Shown here one piece after another: positions 9,178-18,042 of a stretch of DNA of 64,000 nt (positions are counted from its first letter, which is position 1; each line of letters begins with the position of its first letter). Source of the stretch: Sphingobacterium sp. JB170. Lineage in GTDB: Bacteria > Bacteroidota > Bacteroidia > Sphingobacteriales > Sphingobacteriaceae. A model generated the notes under the pieces. That model saw only the letters and a list, made by a program, of their open reading frames with translations, searched no databases and had not been told where the DNA came from. The stretch lies in assembly GCF_900163865.1 (NCBI RefSeq), contig NZ_FUKU01000067.1, forward strand, positions 62,001-126,000. The letters are read 5' to 3'. Both the position numbers and the translations under genes were made by a program.

Positions 9178-10203
9178 CTATAGTTGAGCCGTGCTAAGCT
9201 TTTTCGACAGTTGACTTTTTCGCCAACCAAGGTTCAAAGAAACGGCACAATGGTCAGAAAGGGCCTGCCCCTGTCCGTTTTGAAACTGCCGATTTTCAAC
9301 TTTATACGAGCGTGGAGTAAATTCTATTTCTGAACTACCGCGAAAGAATATCTTATCAATACTCTCACAGGTATCTGTTAATGTCAACTTTTCGCTAGGC
9401 GTGAAATCTTCGATGACCGCCGGAGTCACGCCTTGCTTCTGCAGCACGACCCATGCATCCTGCAAACCCAATGGCTCATAGAATAACGGTAGTTCGTCCC
9501 AGTGGGCAGCATAATGGGCATTAAAATCCCCCATCACTATAACCGCCTGCTTATCGGAGTACTTCTGGATATAGCGCCCCAACTGCAGAAGATTATTGTT
9601 TCGCGCCTGCGCAGCTTGTTCATTGTCTGCGGCCGTTGCATGGATGTTGTATACGTCAACAAAGATATCCTGTGCGATTTCTAAGCGCGTATACAAAAAT
9701 CCCTTGGCCGCAAAACAGTCCGCACCGTGGCAATCGGTCCAAGGCACGCGATCTGCCTTTAACACCGGGTATTTAGATAATACATTTAATCCATCGCCAA
9801 ACGGAATACCAGTTTTCTCCCTTGTTCGATAGCGATGCATATTCCCTCCATTATAAAGCTCCCGGTGGTAATAAAAATCTTCCTGCACGTTTACAATATC
9901 GTATGCATTGATGCGCGTTGAGATTGCCTTCATGCTTGCCACGCGGCGACTTGGCGCGGAAGAAATTATTTCTGGAAGTCCTGCAACGTTATAAGTTAAC
10001 AACGATAGCTCACCGGATGTTGCCGCTACCAGATCATAGCCGAATGTACCCTGGAAAACTGGAGTAATACTGGCCGAGTGACTCCATTTTATAGAATGCG
10101 CAAATAAGGCTACTATCCCCAGAACGGCTAATGGACCGGTCAATTTCTTCGGTTGCTTCCAGATAACTTGTGCGTGCATCAGCTTTAAATTCTTGTTACT
10201 CAA
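9178..10203 (-). CDS. Secreted endonuclease/exonuclease/phosphatase family hydrolase
   Basis: A 341-residue EEP-superfamily phosphodiesterase. A hydrophobic segment at about residues 22-46 is a membrane anchor or signal. The EEP core begins at about 65 with LSLLTYNVAGLPE. Key motifs are NVQEDF (metal-binding Glu), NIHATA, VIMGDFNAHY (Asp/Asn) and the terminal LSDHCAV (catalytic His). The CHGADCFAAKGFLYTR block is typical of sphingomyelinase-like members, so a lipid phosphodiesterase is possible; a nuclease cannot be excluded. It is divergent from the glycosyltransferase operon. Confidence 0.75.
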   Translation of the reverse strand: MSNKNLKLMHAQVIWKQPKKLTGPLAVLGIVALFAHSIKWSHSASITPVFQGTFGYDLVAATSGELSLLTYNVAGLPEIISSAPSRRVASMKAISTRINAYDIVNVQEDFYYHRELYNGGNMHRYRTREKTGIPFGDGLNVLSKYPVLKADRVPWTDCHGADCFAAKGFLYTRLEIAQDIFVDVYNIHATAADNEQAAQARNNNLLQLGRYIQKYSDKQAVIVMGDFNAHYAAHWDELPLFYEPLGLQDAWVVLQKQGVTPAVIEDFTPSEKLTLTDTCESIDKIFFRGSSEIEFTPRSYKVENRQFQNGQGQALSDHCAVSLNLGWRKSQLSKKLSTAQL

Positions 10204-10319
10204 AGCTAACGCCTTAATATTACCCCTATATCAATTGTAAATTAATCTTTAGTGACGGATATATAAAATAAACATCCTACAACCTATCATACTTAACGAA
10301 ACGTTAATAACCTGATTAC

Positions 10320-10348
10320 TTGCACACAACATATTTTTTCTACTTTAG
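10320..10348 (+). promoter_or_regulatory. Likely promoter of the glycosyltransferase operon
   Basis: TTG at 10320-10322 and TACTTTAG at 10341-10348 are 18 bp apart and resemble the Bacteroidetes TTTG/TAnnTTTG pattern with one mismatch in each box. The start codon is at 10373. Confidence 0.45.
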
Positions 10349-10372
10349 CAGAAGTAACATAAACGACAGTGT

Positions 10373-11548
10373 ATGATAAAAGTCGCTTTTTTCGCGGAAA
10401 TACTAATTGAAGACTTTGATGGCGCTTCAAGAACAATGTTTCAGATTATTAACAGAATCAACCCCGCTCATTTTAGTTATTTATTTATACATGGAAAAGG
10501 CCCCACACGCTTAAATGAACATAAAGCGGTGTGCATACCGACCTTGAATTCCGTACTTAGCAAAGAATATAGCATTAGTGTTCCCGCATTCGGCAAGGAG
10601 CAACTTAATAAGACGCTTAATAACTTTCAACCGGACGTCATTCATATCTCGACTCCTTCGTTACTCGGCTTTTTCGCATTGCGGTATGCCCAAAAGCATA
10701 ACATTCCCGTAATTTCAATTTACCATACGAATTTCATATCGTACGTGCCTTACTACTTCCGAAAGTTCTCTGCACTAATAAATCCAATCCAGCGCTGGAT
10801 GCGTGGAACGCTGACGAAATTCTACAATGCGTGCGACCAAGTGTATGTTCCTTCGCAAAGTATGATCCTGCAGCTAAAAAGCTTTGGGGTGGAAGACACG
10901 AAAATCAATCTTTGGCAACGTGGAATAGATCTGAACGTCTTCAACCCCAAAAAGCGAGACAAAAGCCGTATCCAACAGCGTACCGGTAACAATAAACCAA
11001 ATGTACTATTTACGAGCCGTCTTGTTTGGGAAAAAAATTTAGAGACCCTAATAGCCATATATACGCGGTTGCAAAAGCAAGATATCGACCATAATTTCAT
11101 CATCGCCGGTGATGGTCCTGCAAGAATCGAAATGGAGCGGCTCATGCCTGATGCTATTTTCTTGGGAAGACTCGATCATCAGGAACTAGCGACCGTATAT
11201 GCCTCATCCGATGTTTTCGTATTTACATCCACCTCGGAGACGTATGGAAATGTCGTGGTTGAAGCGATGGCCTCGGGCCTACCGTGCGTAATAGCGGATG
11301 CTGGTGGAAGCGCAGACCTTATCAACCATAGGCACACCGGATATAAATGTAGCGCAAATAACGCGGAAGATTACGCAATACATATCAAACTGCTTTTAGC
11401 CGACCCCGAGTTGCACCACGTTATTCGAAGTGCTTCACTTCAGCAAGCACAGTCCTTGGACTGGCAAAAGCTCACAGAAAAGTATTTCCAAGATATCCAG
11501 CGTTTAGCGCAGCAAACGAGCAGAGATTTAATCTGGGCCGCATGCTAA
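10373..11548 (+). CDS. Glycosyltransferase family 4 protein
   Basis: A 391-residue GT-B glycosyltransferase. The N-terminal acceptor domain (about 1-190) starts VAFFAEILIEDFDGASRT. The C-terminal Glycos_transf_1 domain (about 200-370) has LVWEKNLETLI, IAGDGPAR and the nucleotide-sugar motif TSTSETYGNVVVEAMASGLP (E-x7-E). It resembles lipid glycosyltransferases and is cytoplasmic or membrane-associated. Its stop codon overlaps the next gene by seven bases, so the three genes from here to 13753 are probably co-translated. Sugar and acceptor are not readable from sequence. Confidence 0.85.
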   Translation: MIKVAFFAEILIEDFDGASRTMFQIINRINPAHFSYLFIHGKGPTRLNEHKAVCIPTLNSVLSKEYSISVPAFGKEQLNKTLNNFQPDVIHISTPSLLGFFALRYAQKHNIPVISIYHTNFISYVPYYFRKFSALINPIQRWMRGTLTKFYNACDQVYVPSQSMILQLKSFGVEDTKINLWQRGIDLNVFNPKKRDKSRIQQRTGNNKPNVLFTSRLVWEKNLETLIAIYTRLQKQDIDHNFIIAGDGPARIEMERLMPDAIFLGRLDHQELATVYASSDVFVFTSTSETYGNVVVEAMASGLPCVIADAGGSADLINHRHTGYKCSANNAEDYAIHIKLLLADPELHHVIRSASLQQAQSLDWQKLTEKYFQDIQRLAQQTSRDLIWAAC

Positions 11549-12561
11549 ACCGCCCGCTATCGCGCTGGTTAAAGTTGGTAATAATCCTGGGAATTCTCAT
11601 TCCGATTTTAATATTTGTAGGATATACAGATTTCCAGCTCGTACGGATCGAACTCTCGAAAATCGGGTTTAACTTTTTTATTTTACTAGTTAGCACCTTT
11701 ATCGCCTACGTACTGGGTACTTTAGGCTGGTGGGTTTGCCTTGGCAATGAACGGCATGCGATCAAAATTCGACAACTTTTCGCTATCCGACAAGTCGGCG
11801 AGACAGTAGGTCTATATAACCCGGCGAGTGTCGTTGGTGGCGACCTACTTAAAGCGAAGTTGCTATCCTCCCACGGCGTAACCAGACGAAAAGCAACCGA
11901 ATCGGTCGCCGTTTCCCGTCTGAGCGCGATGATCTCCCAAGTCGTGCTCTTAATTATTTCCGCAATATGGTTATTAATACGCCAAGGCGAAAAAATAGCG
12001 ACCGTCACAACCATTGCTTTAGTCATTCTGATCACCCTTCTACTTGCAGTCAGCCTCATTACAATTCGATTGCTCAATAAAAAAACGACTAGTGAAAAGC
12101 TGCAGAATCCAAATAATACAACCCTATTTCAAAATTTGCAAACACGCATTCGTAAACTACTCGGACAGTGTCAACAATTCTATCAACATCAGAACCGCGC
12201 GTTTTGGATGTCATTCGGACTCTATTTTCTTCACTGGATAGCGGGCAGCATGGAATTTTACCTCATTATGCATTTCACCGGATATGATATCACACTCATG
12301 CATGGCGTTCTTATGGATATGGGGGTAGTCATAATTAAAAGCATTGCGGGCTTCATTCCTGGTCAGATAGGAATTGAGGAACTCGCAAACCAACTTGTAC
12401 TTCTGGCAGTCGGAATCGGTACAGGATCTCTGTGGATCACTGTTTCGGTTCTCCGCAGAGCACGGCAGTTATGCTGGCTCGCCCTGAGCGCACTTTTGTA
12501 CCTGACGATACCAAAAAAAATAAAAACAAACGTTTCAATAAATGGAAATTCTATTTGTTAG
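11542..12561 (+). CDS. Flippase-like membrane protein (LPG_synthase_TM / UPF0104)
   Basis: A 339-residue integral membrane protein with about eight hydrophobic segments, of the lysylphosphatidylglycerol-synthase transmembrane family. Typical blocks are VGETVGLYNPASVVGGDLLKA, the charged TRRKATESVAVSRL, and GFIPGQIGIEELANQL near the C-terminus. These proteins are often called flippase-like because they accompany glycolipid glycosyltransferases. Here it is wedged between two GT4 genes with overlaps of 7 and 20 bases. I infer it moves or presents the glycolipid made by its neighbours across the inner membrane. Confidence 0.8.
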   Translation: MLNRPLSRWLKLVIILGILIPILIFVGYTDFQLVRIELSKIGFNFFILLVSTFIAYVLGTLGWWVCLGNERHAIKIRQLFAIRQVGETVGLYNPASVVGGDLLKAKLLSSHGVTRRKATESVAVSRLSAMISQVVLLIISAIWLLIRQGEKIATVTTIALVILITLLLAVSLITIRLLNKKTTSEKLQNPNNTTLFQNLQTRIRKLLGQCQQFYQHQNRAFWMSFGLYFLHWIAGSMEFYLIMHFTGYDITLMHGVLMDMGVVIIKSIAGFIPGQIGIEELANQLVLLAVGIGTGSLWITVSVLRRARQLCWLALSALLYLTIPKKIKTNVSINGNSIC

Positions 12562-13753
12562 CCATAAATACCCTCCAGCAATTGGGGGGATGGAAAACCA
12601 AAGTTATGCGCTTATCACCGGAATGGCCCAACATGCGAAGGTTCATAAGATCATTTATACTGCCAATGAAAGCCACTTCCAATTTTTCAGAAAGCTTAAC
12701 AACAGGATCTTACAAATGGTCAATTTACACCCCGACATCGAAATCATTCATTTTAACGACGGTCTGATCGCAAGTGTTAGCCTGCTTCATAGCGGATACA
12801 CGCATATCAAACGGGTAGTTACAGTTCACGGGCTCGACGTTGTTTTTCCGTTATGGATATACCAGCGTTTAGTTGTACCTCAGTTCAATAGCTTTGATCA
12901 TATCATTGCGGTGAGCCAGGCAACCGCGCGGGCACTTAGAGAAAGAAAAATCCATCCTGAAAAGATATCAGTCATTAATAACGGTATCGATCACGGATTA
13001 AACGGTGAAACCACCGACGATCAGTGGACAAACTTCAAGAGCAAATACAGCGTTCCAAATGAAACAAAAGTTTTGCTAATGCTGGGCCGGGCAGTGAAAC
13101 GAAAAGGCTTTTCCTGGTTTATATCCCAGGTGTTACCGTTATTATCGCCGAACATCTTTGTCGTCATAGCCGGCCCCTTTGCACAAAAACCAACAAAAAC
13201 AGATCGTCAACTTCGCCTTCTACCTCGCTGGCTCGCTAACCTTTATATGTTATTTATGGGCTATCCCTCGGATCAGCAGGATCTGCGTACCCTACTTAGA
13301 TCCCCGGGAATACGCCAACGAGCTGTACACTTAGGGAAACTACCAATCGAGGACCTAAAGATACTTTTAAGTTCAGCCAGCATATTCCTCATGCCGAACA
13401 TTCCTGTAACAGGCGACATGGAAGGTTTCGGCTTGGTTTGCCTTGAAGCGAGCATCGCTGGATCAACCGTTCTCGCTTCGGATATTGAAGGAATAGCGGA
13501 TGCAATTATCGATAAAAAAAATGGTCATCTAGTTCCTTCAGCCGATCCGGGCGCGTGGAAACGAAAGATCGAAGATATACTACAAGACGAGAATACGGGC
13601 TTTCACGACCGAACCCGATTCCGCAAATATACAATCGAGAATTACAGCTGGCTGAAGATGACAGCACAATATGCCTCGGTATTTGAAACACTTCTTGTTA
13701 AAAACAAATTTCCTTCGCGCAATGAGAATATCCTTGAAGCTGACCACCCATAA
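12542..13753 (+). CDS. Glycosyltransferase family 4 protein
   Basis: A 403-residue GT4 enzyme. The N-terminal domain opens VSHKYPPAIGGMENQSY, the glycine-rich acceptor-side loop of this family. The C-terminal domain has LGRAVKRKGFSWF, HLGKLPIEDLK and PVTGDMEGFGLVCLEASIAG (E-x7-E). It begins 20 bases inside the preceding membrane-protein gene. With the first GT it could add two successive sugars to a lipid. No terminator is visible behind it; the following 250 bases contain nothing I can support. Confidence 0.85.
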   Translation: MEILFVSHKYPPAIGGMENQSYALITGMAQHAKVHKIIYTANESHFQFFRKLNNRILQMVNLHPDIEIIHFNDGLIASVSLLHSGYTHIKRVVTVHGLDVVFPLWIYQRLVVPQFNSFDHIIAVSQATARALRERKIHPEKISVINNGIDHGLNGETTDDQWTNFKSKYSVPNETKVLLMLGRAVKRKGFSWFISQVLPLLSPNIFVVIAGPFAQKPTKTDRQLRLLPRWLANLYMLFMGYPSDQQDLRTLLRSPGIRQRAVHLGKLPIEDLKILLSSASIFLMPNIPVTGDMEGFGLVCLEASIAGSTVLASDIEGIADAIIDKKNGHLVPSADPGAWKRKIEDILQDENTGFHDRTRFRKYTIENYSWLKMTAQYASVFETLLVKNKFPSRNENILEADHP

Positions 13754-14004
13754 ATAATTTCAGTTAAACATCGCTTAATGGTCGTTCTAGCGGCAGCACA
13801 GGGTGGTTCTTCGATCACCGTCCGTATTAACGGGAGTAATCTCCTTGCAAATCCTATCGTCGATTTCCAATTCCATCCGATAGTGAATCACAAGATGCTA
13901 AAATATATGTTTGTACTGCAATCAGTTATTCTATATGCTCCAAAAAAAGAGTTTTTTATTTTGCATAGTTGCACTAAATAGCTACTTTTGTAGCACAAAA
14001 TGAC

Positions 14005-14078
14005 GCGCCAATAGCTCAGCTGGATAGAGCAACGGTTTTCTAAACCGTAGGTCTCAGGTTCGAACCCTGATTGGCGTA
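14005..14078 (+). tRNA. tRNA-Arg (anticodon TCT)
   Basis: The acceptor GCGCCAA pairs with TTGGCGT (one G-U), with discriminator A. The anticodon stem ACGGT/ACCGT encloses TTTCTAA, giving TCT. The D-arm AGCTCAGCTGGATAGAGC and T-arm CAGGTTCGAACCCTG are canonical. Confidence 0.95.
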
Positions 14079-14083
14079 CTGAG

Positions 14084-14116
14084 AACCCCTTTTTTAAACA
14101 AAAAGGGGTTTTTTAT
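14084..14116 (+). terminator. Terminator of tRNA-Arg(TCT)
   Basis: AACCCCTTTTT at 14084-14094 pairs with AAAAAGGGGTT at 14100-14110, followed by a T run. It lies six bases after the tRNA. Confidence 0.85.
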
Positions 14117-14621
14117 GTTTAGCACAGACCATTTTAAATGTTACATTTTAAGGGGAGACTTGGTGTAATGATTTGTATAGTTAGAACATCATCCAAGTTT
14201 GCTTCACAACCGACGTTTAGACTTTTAAATATTAAATAATAAAACTTCTCAAAATCCAAGTCTTTTATTCAAAAAGCGTAGTCAGGTTGTCACCGATAAA
14301 CTCCTAATCAGCCACCCTAAGCGATCAGTACAATAGGAGCTGGCGATTCACTAACATCAGATTTTCTCTTACGCAAAAGACAGAAAACAAGAATTACAAC
14401 CTATTGCATTGGCAGACACACTCGAACAATAAAGCACGGGGCCATCTATAGTTGCCCGCTCGATAAATTATTCTTCGCACCCCCGGCAAGTACTCAAAAA
14501 TATAAAAAAGCGAAGGGTTCACTACTCTTATATTCAAGACACTAACGAACAACAACAATCTCATTCCGAAGAAATGTAAAATAAAATTTTGAAGAAATAA
14601 GAAAATTCGTACTTTTGTCGC
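14117..14621. other. Gene-less stretch between two tRNAs, nothing recognised
   Basis: About 500 AT-rich bases with no coding frame I can support. A 93-codon antisense frame covers part of it but runs into tRNA-Ser and has no recognisable features. Confidence 0.5.
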
Positions 14622-14706
14622 GGAGAGTTGGCAGAGTGGTCGAATGCGGCGGTCTTGAAAACCGTTAACTGTCACAGGTTCGGGGGTTCGAATCCCTCAC
14701 TCTCCG
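14622..14706 (+). tRNA. tRNA-Ser (anticodon TGA), abutted by integrated element
   Basis: The acceptor GGAGAGT pairs perfectly with ACTCTCC (14699-14705), with discriminator G, as usual for Ser. The anticodon loop CTTGAAA gives TGA. A long variable arm (TTAACTGTCACAGG) marks the class II fold. The gene is intact. The reading frame of a serine recombinase on the opposite strand runs through its 3' half, placing an integrated element directly against it. Confidence 0.93.
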
Positions 14707-16215
14707 CTGAGAGGATCTTCATCAAGAAGACCCTCTTTTTTTCGTATATAAACAATCCTTTTTCTTTCATTTTCAGATGGTTAGGCGACAATAAACCGAA
14801 CATGGTAGGTGTTCGATAGATGCCGTTTTCATAGTACAGATTGCTGTCGAACACCCTGTTCACAAATTCCCTTTTTTGCAGGGTGTTCGACTTGGAATAA
14901 ACATGACGCAAATCCGTTAAAAGGTTCAGATTATCTTCCAAGATGCTGAACGCCTTGCTTTGGTCGTTACTCAACCTTTCGATTGCCCCTGTGAGGTTCA
15001 GTATTTCGTTATTGTATATCGAATACCAACGGTCATAGGTATCTTTATTGATTTCGTTCTTTATCCATTTCTCCTCGACAGAAAACAGTTTTTCCTCGAC
15101 TTGCTGCAATTGGGTTTTCTTTTCGATTACCTTTTTACGGTTGCCCTCCATTTCCAAATCGAGGGAGCTTTTGGTCACTGTCCTGATGTTCCTTAGCCTT
15201 ACACTCGGCAGGCCCATCAGCTCACAGGCTTCCAAAAATTGATTGTGGGCTTTTATTGCACTGATATTATTGTGTTTGGAATGCCTGCACTTGTAGTAAT
15301 AGAAATACTTGCCCGATTTGCCCCTTGACGGTGCACACGATAAGGGGTTTCCGCAATGGCACTTCAATACGCCACGCAATGGGATTTCGTCATCGGTGAC
15401 CGTCCTTGTTTTTTCGGGGCGTTTCATTTTCTCCTGTACCATCATCCACGTAGTCTTGTCAATGATAGGTTCGTGGATGCCGTCAAACAATCCACCTGCG
15501 TAGTCCTTGTAGGTTTCCACTTTCAGCAAGCCTGCATAGGTCGGGTTTTTAAGCACCCGTTCGATAGCCATATTACCCTTTGTCGGAAAGCCTAACCGCC
15601 CCGTTCCTTTATCAGATAAAGCGGTGTATTTCTCAAATAAGCATCGTAGATGAACCGTACTATCTTGGCTTCGGTTTCCTCTACAACCAATCGTCGGTCT
15701 TTTCGTTCGTCTTCTTTTCTATACCCAAAAGGTGCGTTCTTGTAAACATATCTTCCCTCTTTAGCTTTTGCGGTATAGATACCGCCCTTGACCTTGATAC
15801 TCCTGTTGATGTTATCCTCTTCGGCAAGCAACAACTGCAATCCTGAACGGAAGAAACTCCCGGGCGTTTCATAATCAAAGGTAATGCCCTCGGTCACGCT
15901 TACCACCTGTATGCTGTATTTCTGTTGCAGGAGCTTGACCATGCTCATCGCTTCCCCTGCATCACGGCTGAAACGGTCGAGTTGGTCTACTAAAAGGTAA
16001 TCTACCGTCCTGTGGTGCTTGGTTATGAACTCCCCCAGCTTGATGAAGTCGGGTCGGTCGAATGTCCGTGCGCTCTTGCCCCTATCAACAAAGGTATCCA
16101 CCAGTTCGACATCATTGAATTTAAGCCATTGGTCGGTATAGAGTTCTTGTCTTTCGATTGAACCGTTACTCTGTCCGAGTTGACTGAACCGCAGGTATCT
16201 TATCGCTCTTTTCAT
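14672..16215 (-). pseudogene. Large serine recombinase, split by a frameshift
   Basis: Two adjacent minus-strand frames (15592-16215, 207 residues; 14672-15571, 299 residues) together make one large serine recombinase of about 510 residues. The first has the resolvase domain (YLRFSQLGQSNGSIERQ with nucleophile Ser11; VDQLDRFSRD). The second has the recombinase domain (ERVLKNPTYAGLLKVE), a zinc ribbon (CHCGNPLSC, YKCRHS) and a coiled coil. The break is in the C run at 15599-15602 on the plus strand: one extra G on the coding strand would restore ERGRLGFPTKGNMAIERV. The last residues, SAESEGFEPPNL, are antisense tRNA-Ser. It is likely inactive unless the single base is a sequencing error. Confidence 0.85.
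14711..14742 (+). terminator. Terminator of tRNA-Ser
   Basis: GAGGATCTTC at 14711-14720 pairs with GAAGACCCTC at 14726-14735 (one mismatch), followed by seven T residues. It overlaps the 3' end of the recombinase reading frame on the other strand. Confidence 0.7.
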
Positions 16216-16360
16216 AGTATTCCCTTAACGTTGCTGACACAATAATCTCAATGATTAAATTCACAAATTTCTCCTCTTTTTCACGCTCCCTTTGCACGTT
16301 AATTTCCAAAATGGTCTTATCGATTTCGGGAGTTTCCTTGTTTCTATCACTGTTTTCCAT
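16166..16360 (-). CDS. Small ORF overlapping the recombinase start
   Basis: A 64-residue charged protein beginning MENSDRNKETPEIDKTIL. I choose ATG 16360 because it follows an AGGAG ribosome-binding site (AAGGAGTATAGCG); a longer frame upstream lacks one. It overlaps the recombinase start by 50 bases, so the two are probably translationally coupled. Residues 28-50 (EEKFVNLIIEIIVSATLREY) look like an amphipathic helix. I do not recognise a family. A role as recombination accessory or regulator is only a guess from position. Confidence 0.5.
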   Translation of the reverse strand: MENSDRNKETPEIDKTILEINVQREREKEEKFVNLIIEIIVSATLREYYEKSDKIPAVQSTRTE

Positions 16361-16736
16361 CGCTATACTCCTTTGCGTTAATAAAAAAATGAAGCTGATT
16401 ATCTGCTTCATTTTTAAAACTACCCTGAAAAGAGAGTCGACCTTCCAATGTTGTAGTCAAAGGGTTGCATTTGGCGTTCAGATGCTAAATACTCAGTTTG
16501 GGATTATTATGTTTTGGGCGCGTCCCTTTGCATTTTTGCCAACGCTTAACAGCCAACGCAAAAAATGTAAGCGGGTCGGGCTATCCGCTACAAGTCTTCG
16601 CTCCGTTGCACTTCATTGTGGGCTTTCCGCTTCTATCCCTCACGCAAACCGAAACGCAAAAACAATACAGTTGAAAAATTTTCTCAAAACCTGTCACATT
16701 ATTACCTTTGAAATTGTCTAACTCTAAAATCAACAA
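16361..16736. repeat. Structured GC-rich repeat-like segment
   Basis: A gene-less stretch between the recombinase partner and the sigma factor. At 16518-16680 it holds a GC-rich block. It contains the direct repeat GCCAACGC (16538-16545 and 16552-16559) inside imperfect arms TTGCATTTTTGC / GCAAAAAATGTAA, then a small hairpin (GCGGGT/ATCCGC). Sequences of this style (GGGTCGGGCTATCCGCTACAAGTC) recur between genes in many Bacteroidetes genomes, from memory. Function unknown. Confidence 0.45.
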
Positions 16737-17573
16737 ATGAACGATTTAAACACATTGAACAAAAAACTATTTCCTTATGCTTACAACATTTTGGGAAATA
16801 TTGACGATTGCCAAGACGTAATTCAAGACGTTTTAATAAAATTCAATGCAAAAGAGGTCAGTTCAATTTCTAATCCAAATGCGTATCTGATTAAATCGGT
16901 CATCAACCAAGCCATAAACCTAAAAAAGAAAAACAACAGAGAAAGGCAACATAAAATTGTGTTACCCGAACCCATCGTTACCAATCAAGGCGAAAGCAAA
17001 ATTGAATTAGACGAAATACTTAACTATTCAATGTTCGTTTTACTCGATACTTTGAATACCAAAGAAAGAGCCGTTTTTTTACTCAAAGAAGCGTTTGATT
17101 ACGAACACGATGAAATCGCTGAAATATTAGAAACTTCGGTAGAAAATTCTCGACAAATCCTCACAAGAGCCAAAAAGAAACTGAAATTGCGGAAACCCGA
17201 AATCGCAACTTCATCTGCAAAAGACCGAAAATATTTAGAAAAATATGTGTCCGCAATCCGTAAAGGCGATGTAAAAACGTTGGAGCAAATGCTATCTGAT
17301 GAAGTGCAGGTTTTGGCAGATGCAGGAAATAAATTACAGGTCATTGCTGAACTGACTTCGGGAATTGACGACACCATTAACCTGATGACCTACGTTTATG
17401 AAAATCATCAAAAAGACCTTGAAATCAAAATCGAAGAAATCAATCATCAATCTGCATTATTGTTTTATAGAGGTACAACCTTGATAAACTGTCAGATATT
17501 TGAGCTAAACCCATACGGAAAAATCACAAGTATTTTTTCTGTCGTTGACCCCGAGAAATTGATGAAAATTTAA
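16737..17573 (+). CDS. Sigma-70 family factor with C-terminal SnoaL-like domain
   Basis: A 278-residue ECF-like sigma factor. Region 2 is at about residues 5-60 (NILGNIDDCQDVIQDVLIKF), region 4 at about 100-150 (LNTKERAVFLLKEAFDYEHDEIAEIL). A C-terminal extension from about 165 (AIRKGDVKTLEQMLSDEVQV) has the NTF2/SnoaL-like form seen in SigJ-type factors. No anti-sigma gene adjoins. The AT-rich composition resembles the rest of the integrated element. The next gene encodes a YciI protein; sigma plus YciI pairs are common in bacteria, suggesting one regulatory unit. Confidence 0.85.
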   Translation: MNDLNTLNKKLFPYAYNILGNIDDCQDVIQDVLIKFNAKEVSSISNPNAYLIKSVINQAINLKKKNNRERQHKIVLPEPIVTNQGESKIELDEILNYSMFVLLDTLNTKERAVFLLKEAFDYEHDEIAEILETSVENSRQILTRAKKKLKLRKPEIATSSAKDRKYLEKYVSAIRKGDVKTLEQMLSDEVQVLADAGNKLQVIAELTSGIDDTINLMTYVYENHQKDLEIKIEEINHQSALLFYRGTTLINCQIFELNPYGKITSIFSVVDPEKLMKI

Positions 17574-17645
17574 AAACTTCTCTACTTTCTGTCACGTTCC
17601 GAAATTTGAAATTGTCTTACAAGAAATAATTAAATTTTATAGACA

Positions 17646-17990
17646 ATGAAAGAATTTGTATTGATTTTCAGATTAAAAGACATTTCCGATTTCAGACCAA
17701 CACCTGAACAAATGCAGGAACGTATGAATTGGTTAACAGGAATTGCGTCACAAAGCAAATTGGTGGACAAAGGCAACACGCTTTTGCCATTTGCAGGAAG
17801 TGCAAAAATCGTAAAGTCCAACAAGGAAGTAACTGACGGAGTTTACACCGAAAACAAAGAATTTGTTAGCGGTTATGTTGTAGTAAAATCCGAGACCATT
17901 GATGAAGCGGTCGAAATCGCAAAAGCTAATCCGATTTTTGACCAAGTAGGCGGAAATATTGAAATAAGGGAAGTTTTGAAAAGAGATTAG
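17646..17990 (+). CDS. YciI-related protein
   Basis: A 114-residue protein of the YCII/YCGN family, with the pattern RMNWLTGIASQSKLVDKGNTLLPFAGSAKIV and EAVEIAKANPIFDQVGGNIEIREV. YciI proteins are small ferredoxin-like fold proteins frequently encoded beside sigma-70 factors. It lies 72 bp after the sigma factor gene and ends in a strong terminator, so the two probably form one transcription unit. Biochemical role is unknown. Confidence 0.85.
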   Translation: MKEFVLIFRLKDISDFRPTPEQMQERMNWLTGIASQSKLVDKGNTLLPFAGSAKIVKSNKEVTDGVYTENKEFVSGYVVVKSETIDEAVEIAKANPIFDQVGGNIEIREVLKRD

Positions 17991-18011
17991 CATTTAACAA
18001 AACAACAAATC

Positions 18012-18038
18012 AAGCCCCGAAAAAAAACGGGGCTTTTT
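18012..18038 (+). terminator. Terminator of the sigma/YciI unit
   Basis: AAGCCCCG at 18012-18019 pairs with CGGGGCTT at 18028-18035 around an eight-A loop, followed by T residues. The relaxase remnant begins within five bases of its end. Confidence 0.85.
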
Positions 18039-18042
18039 AACA

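Noticed and set aside
13778..13981. 67-codon frame after the second glycosyltransferase
   Set aside because: No domain or ribosome-binding site; runs into the tRNA-Arg upstream region.
14394..14675. 93-codon antisense frame between the tRNAs
   Set aside because: It reads through the 5' half of tRNA-Ser and has no recognisable features.
16518..16680. Integron attC site
   Set aside because: Some CTTAAC/AACGC wording is present, but no paired core sites, integron integrase or cassette array is visible.
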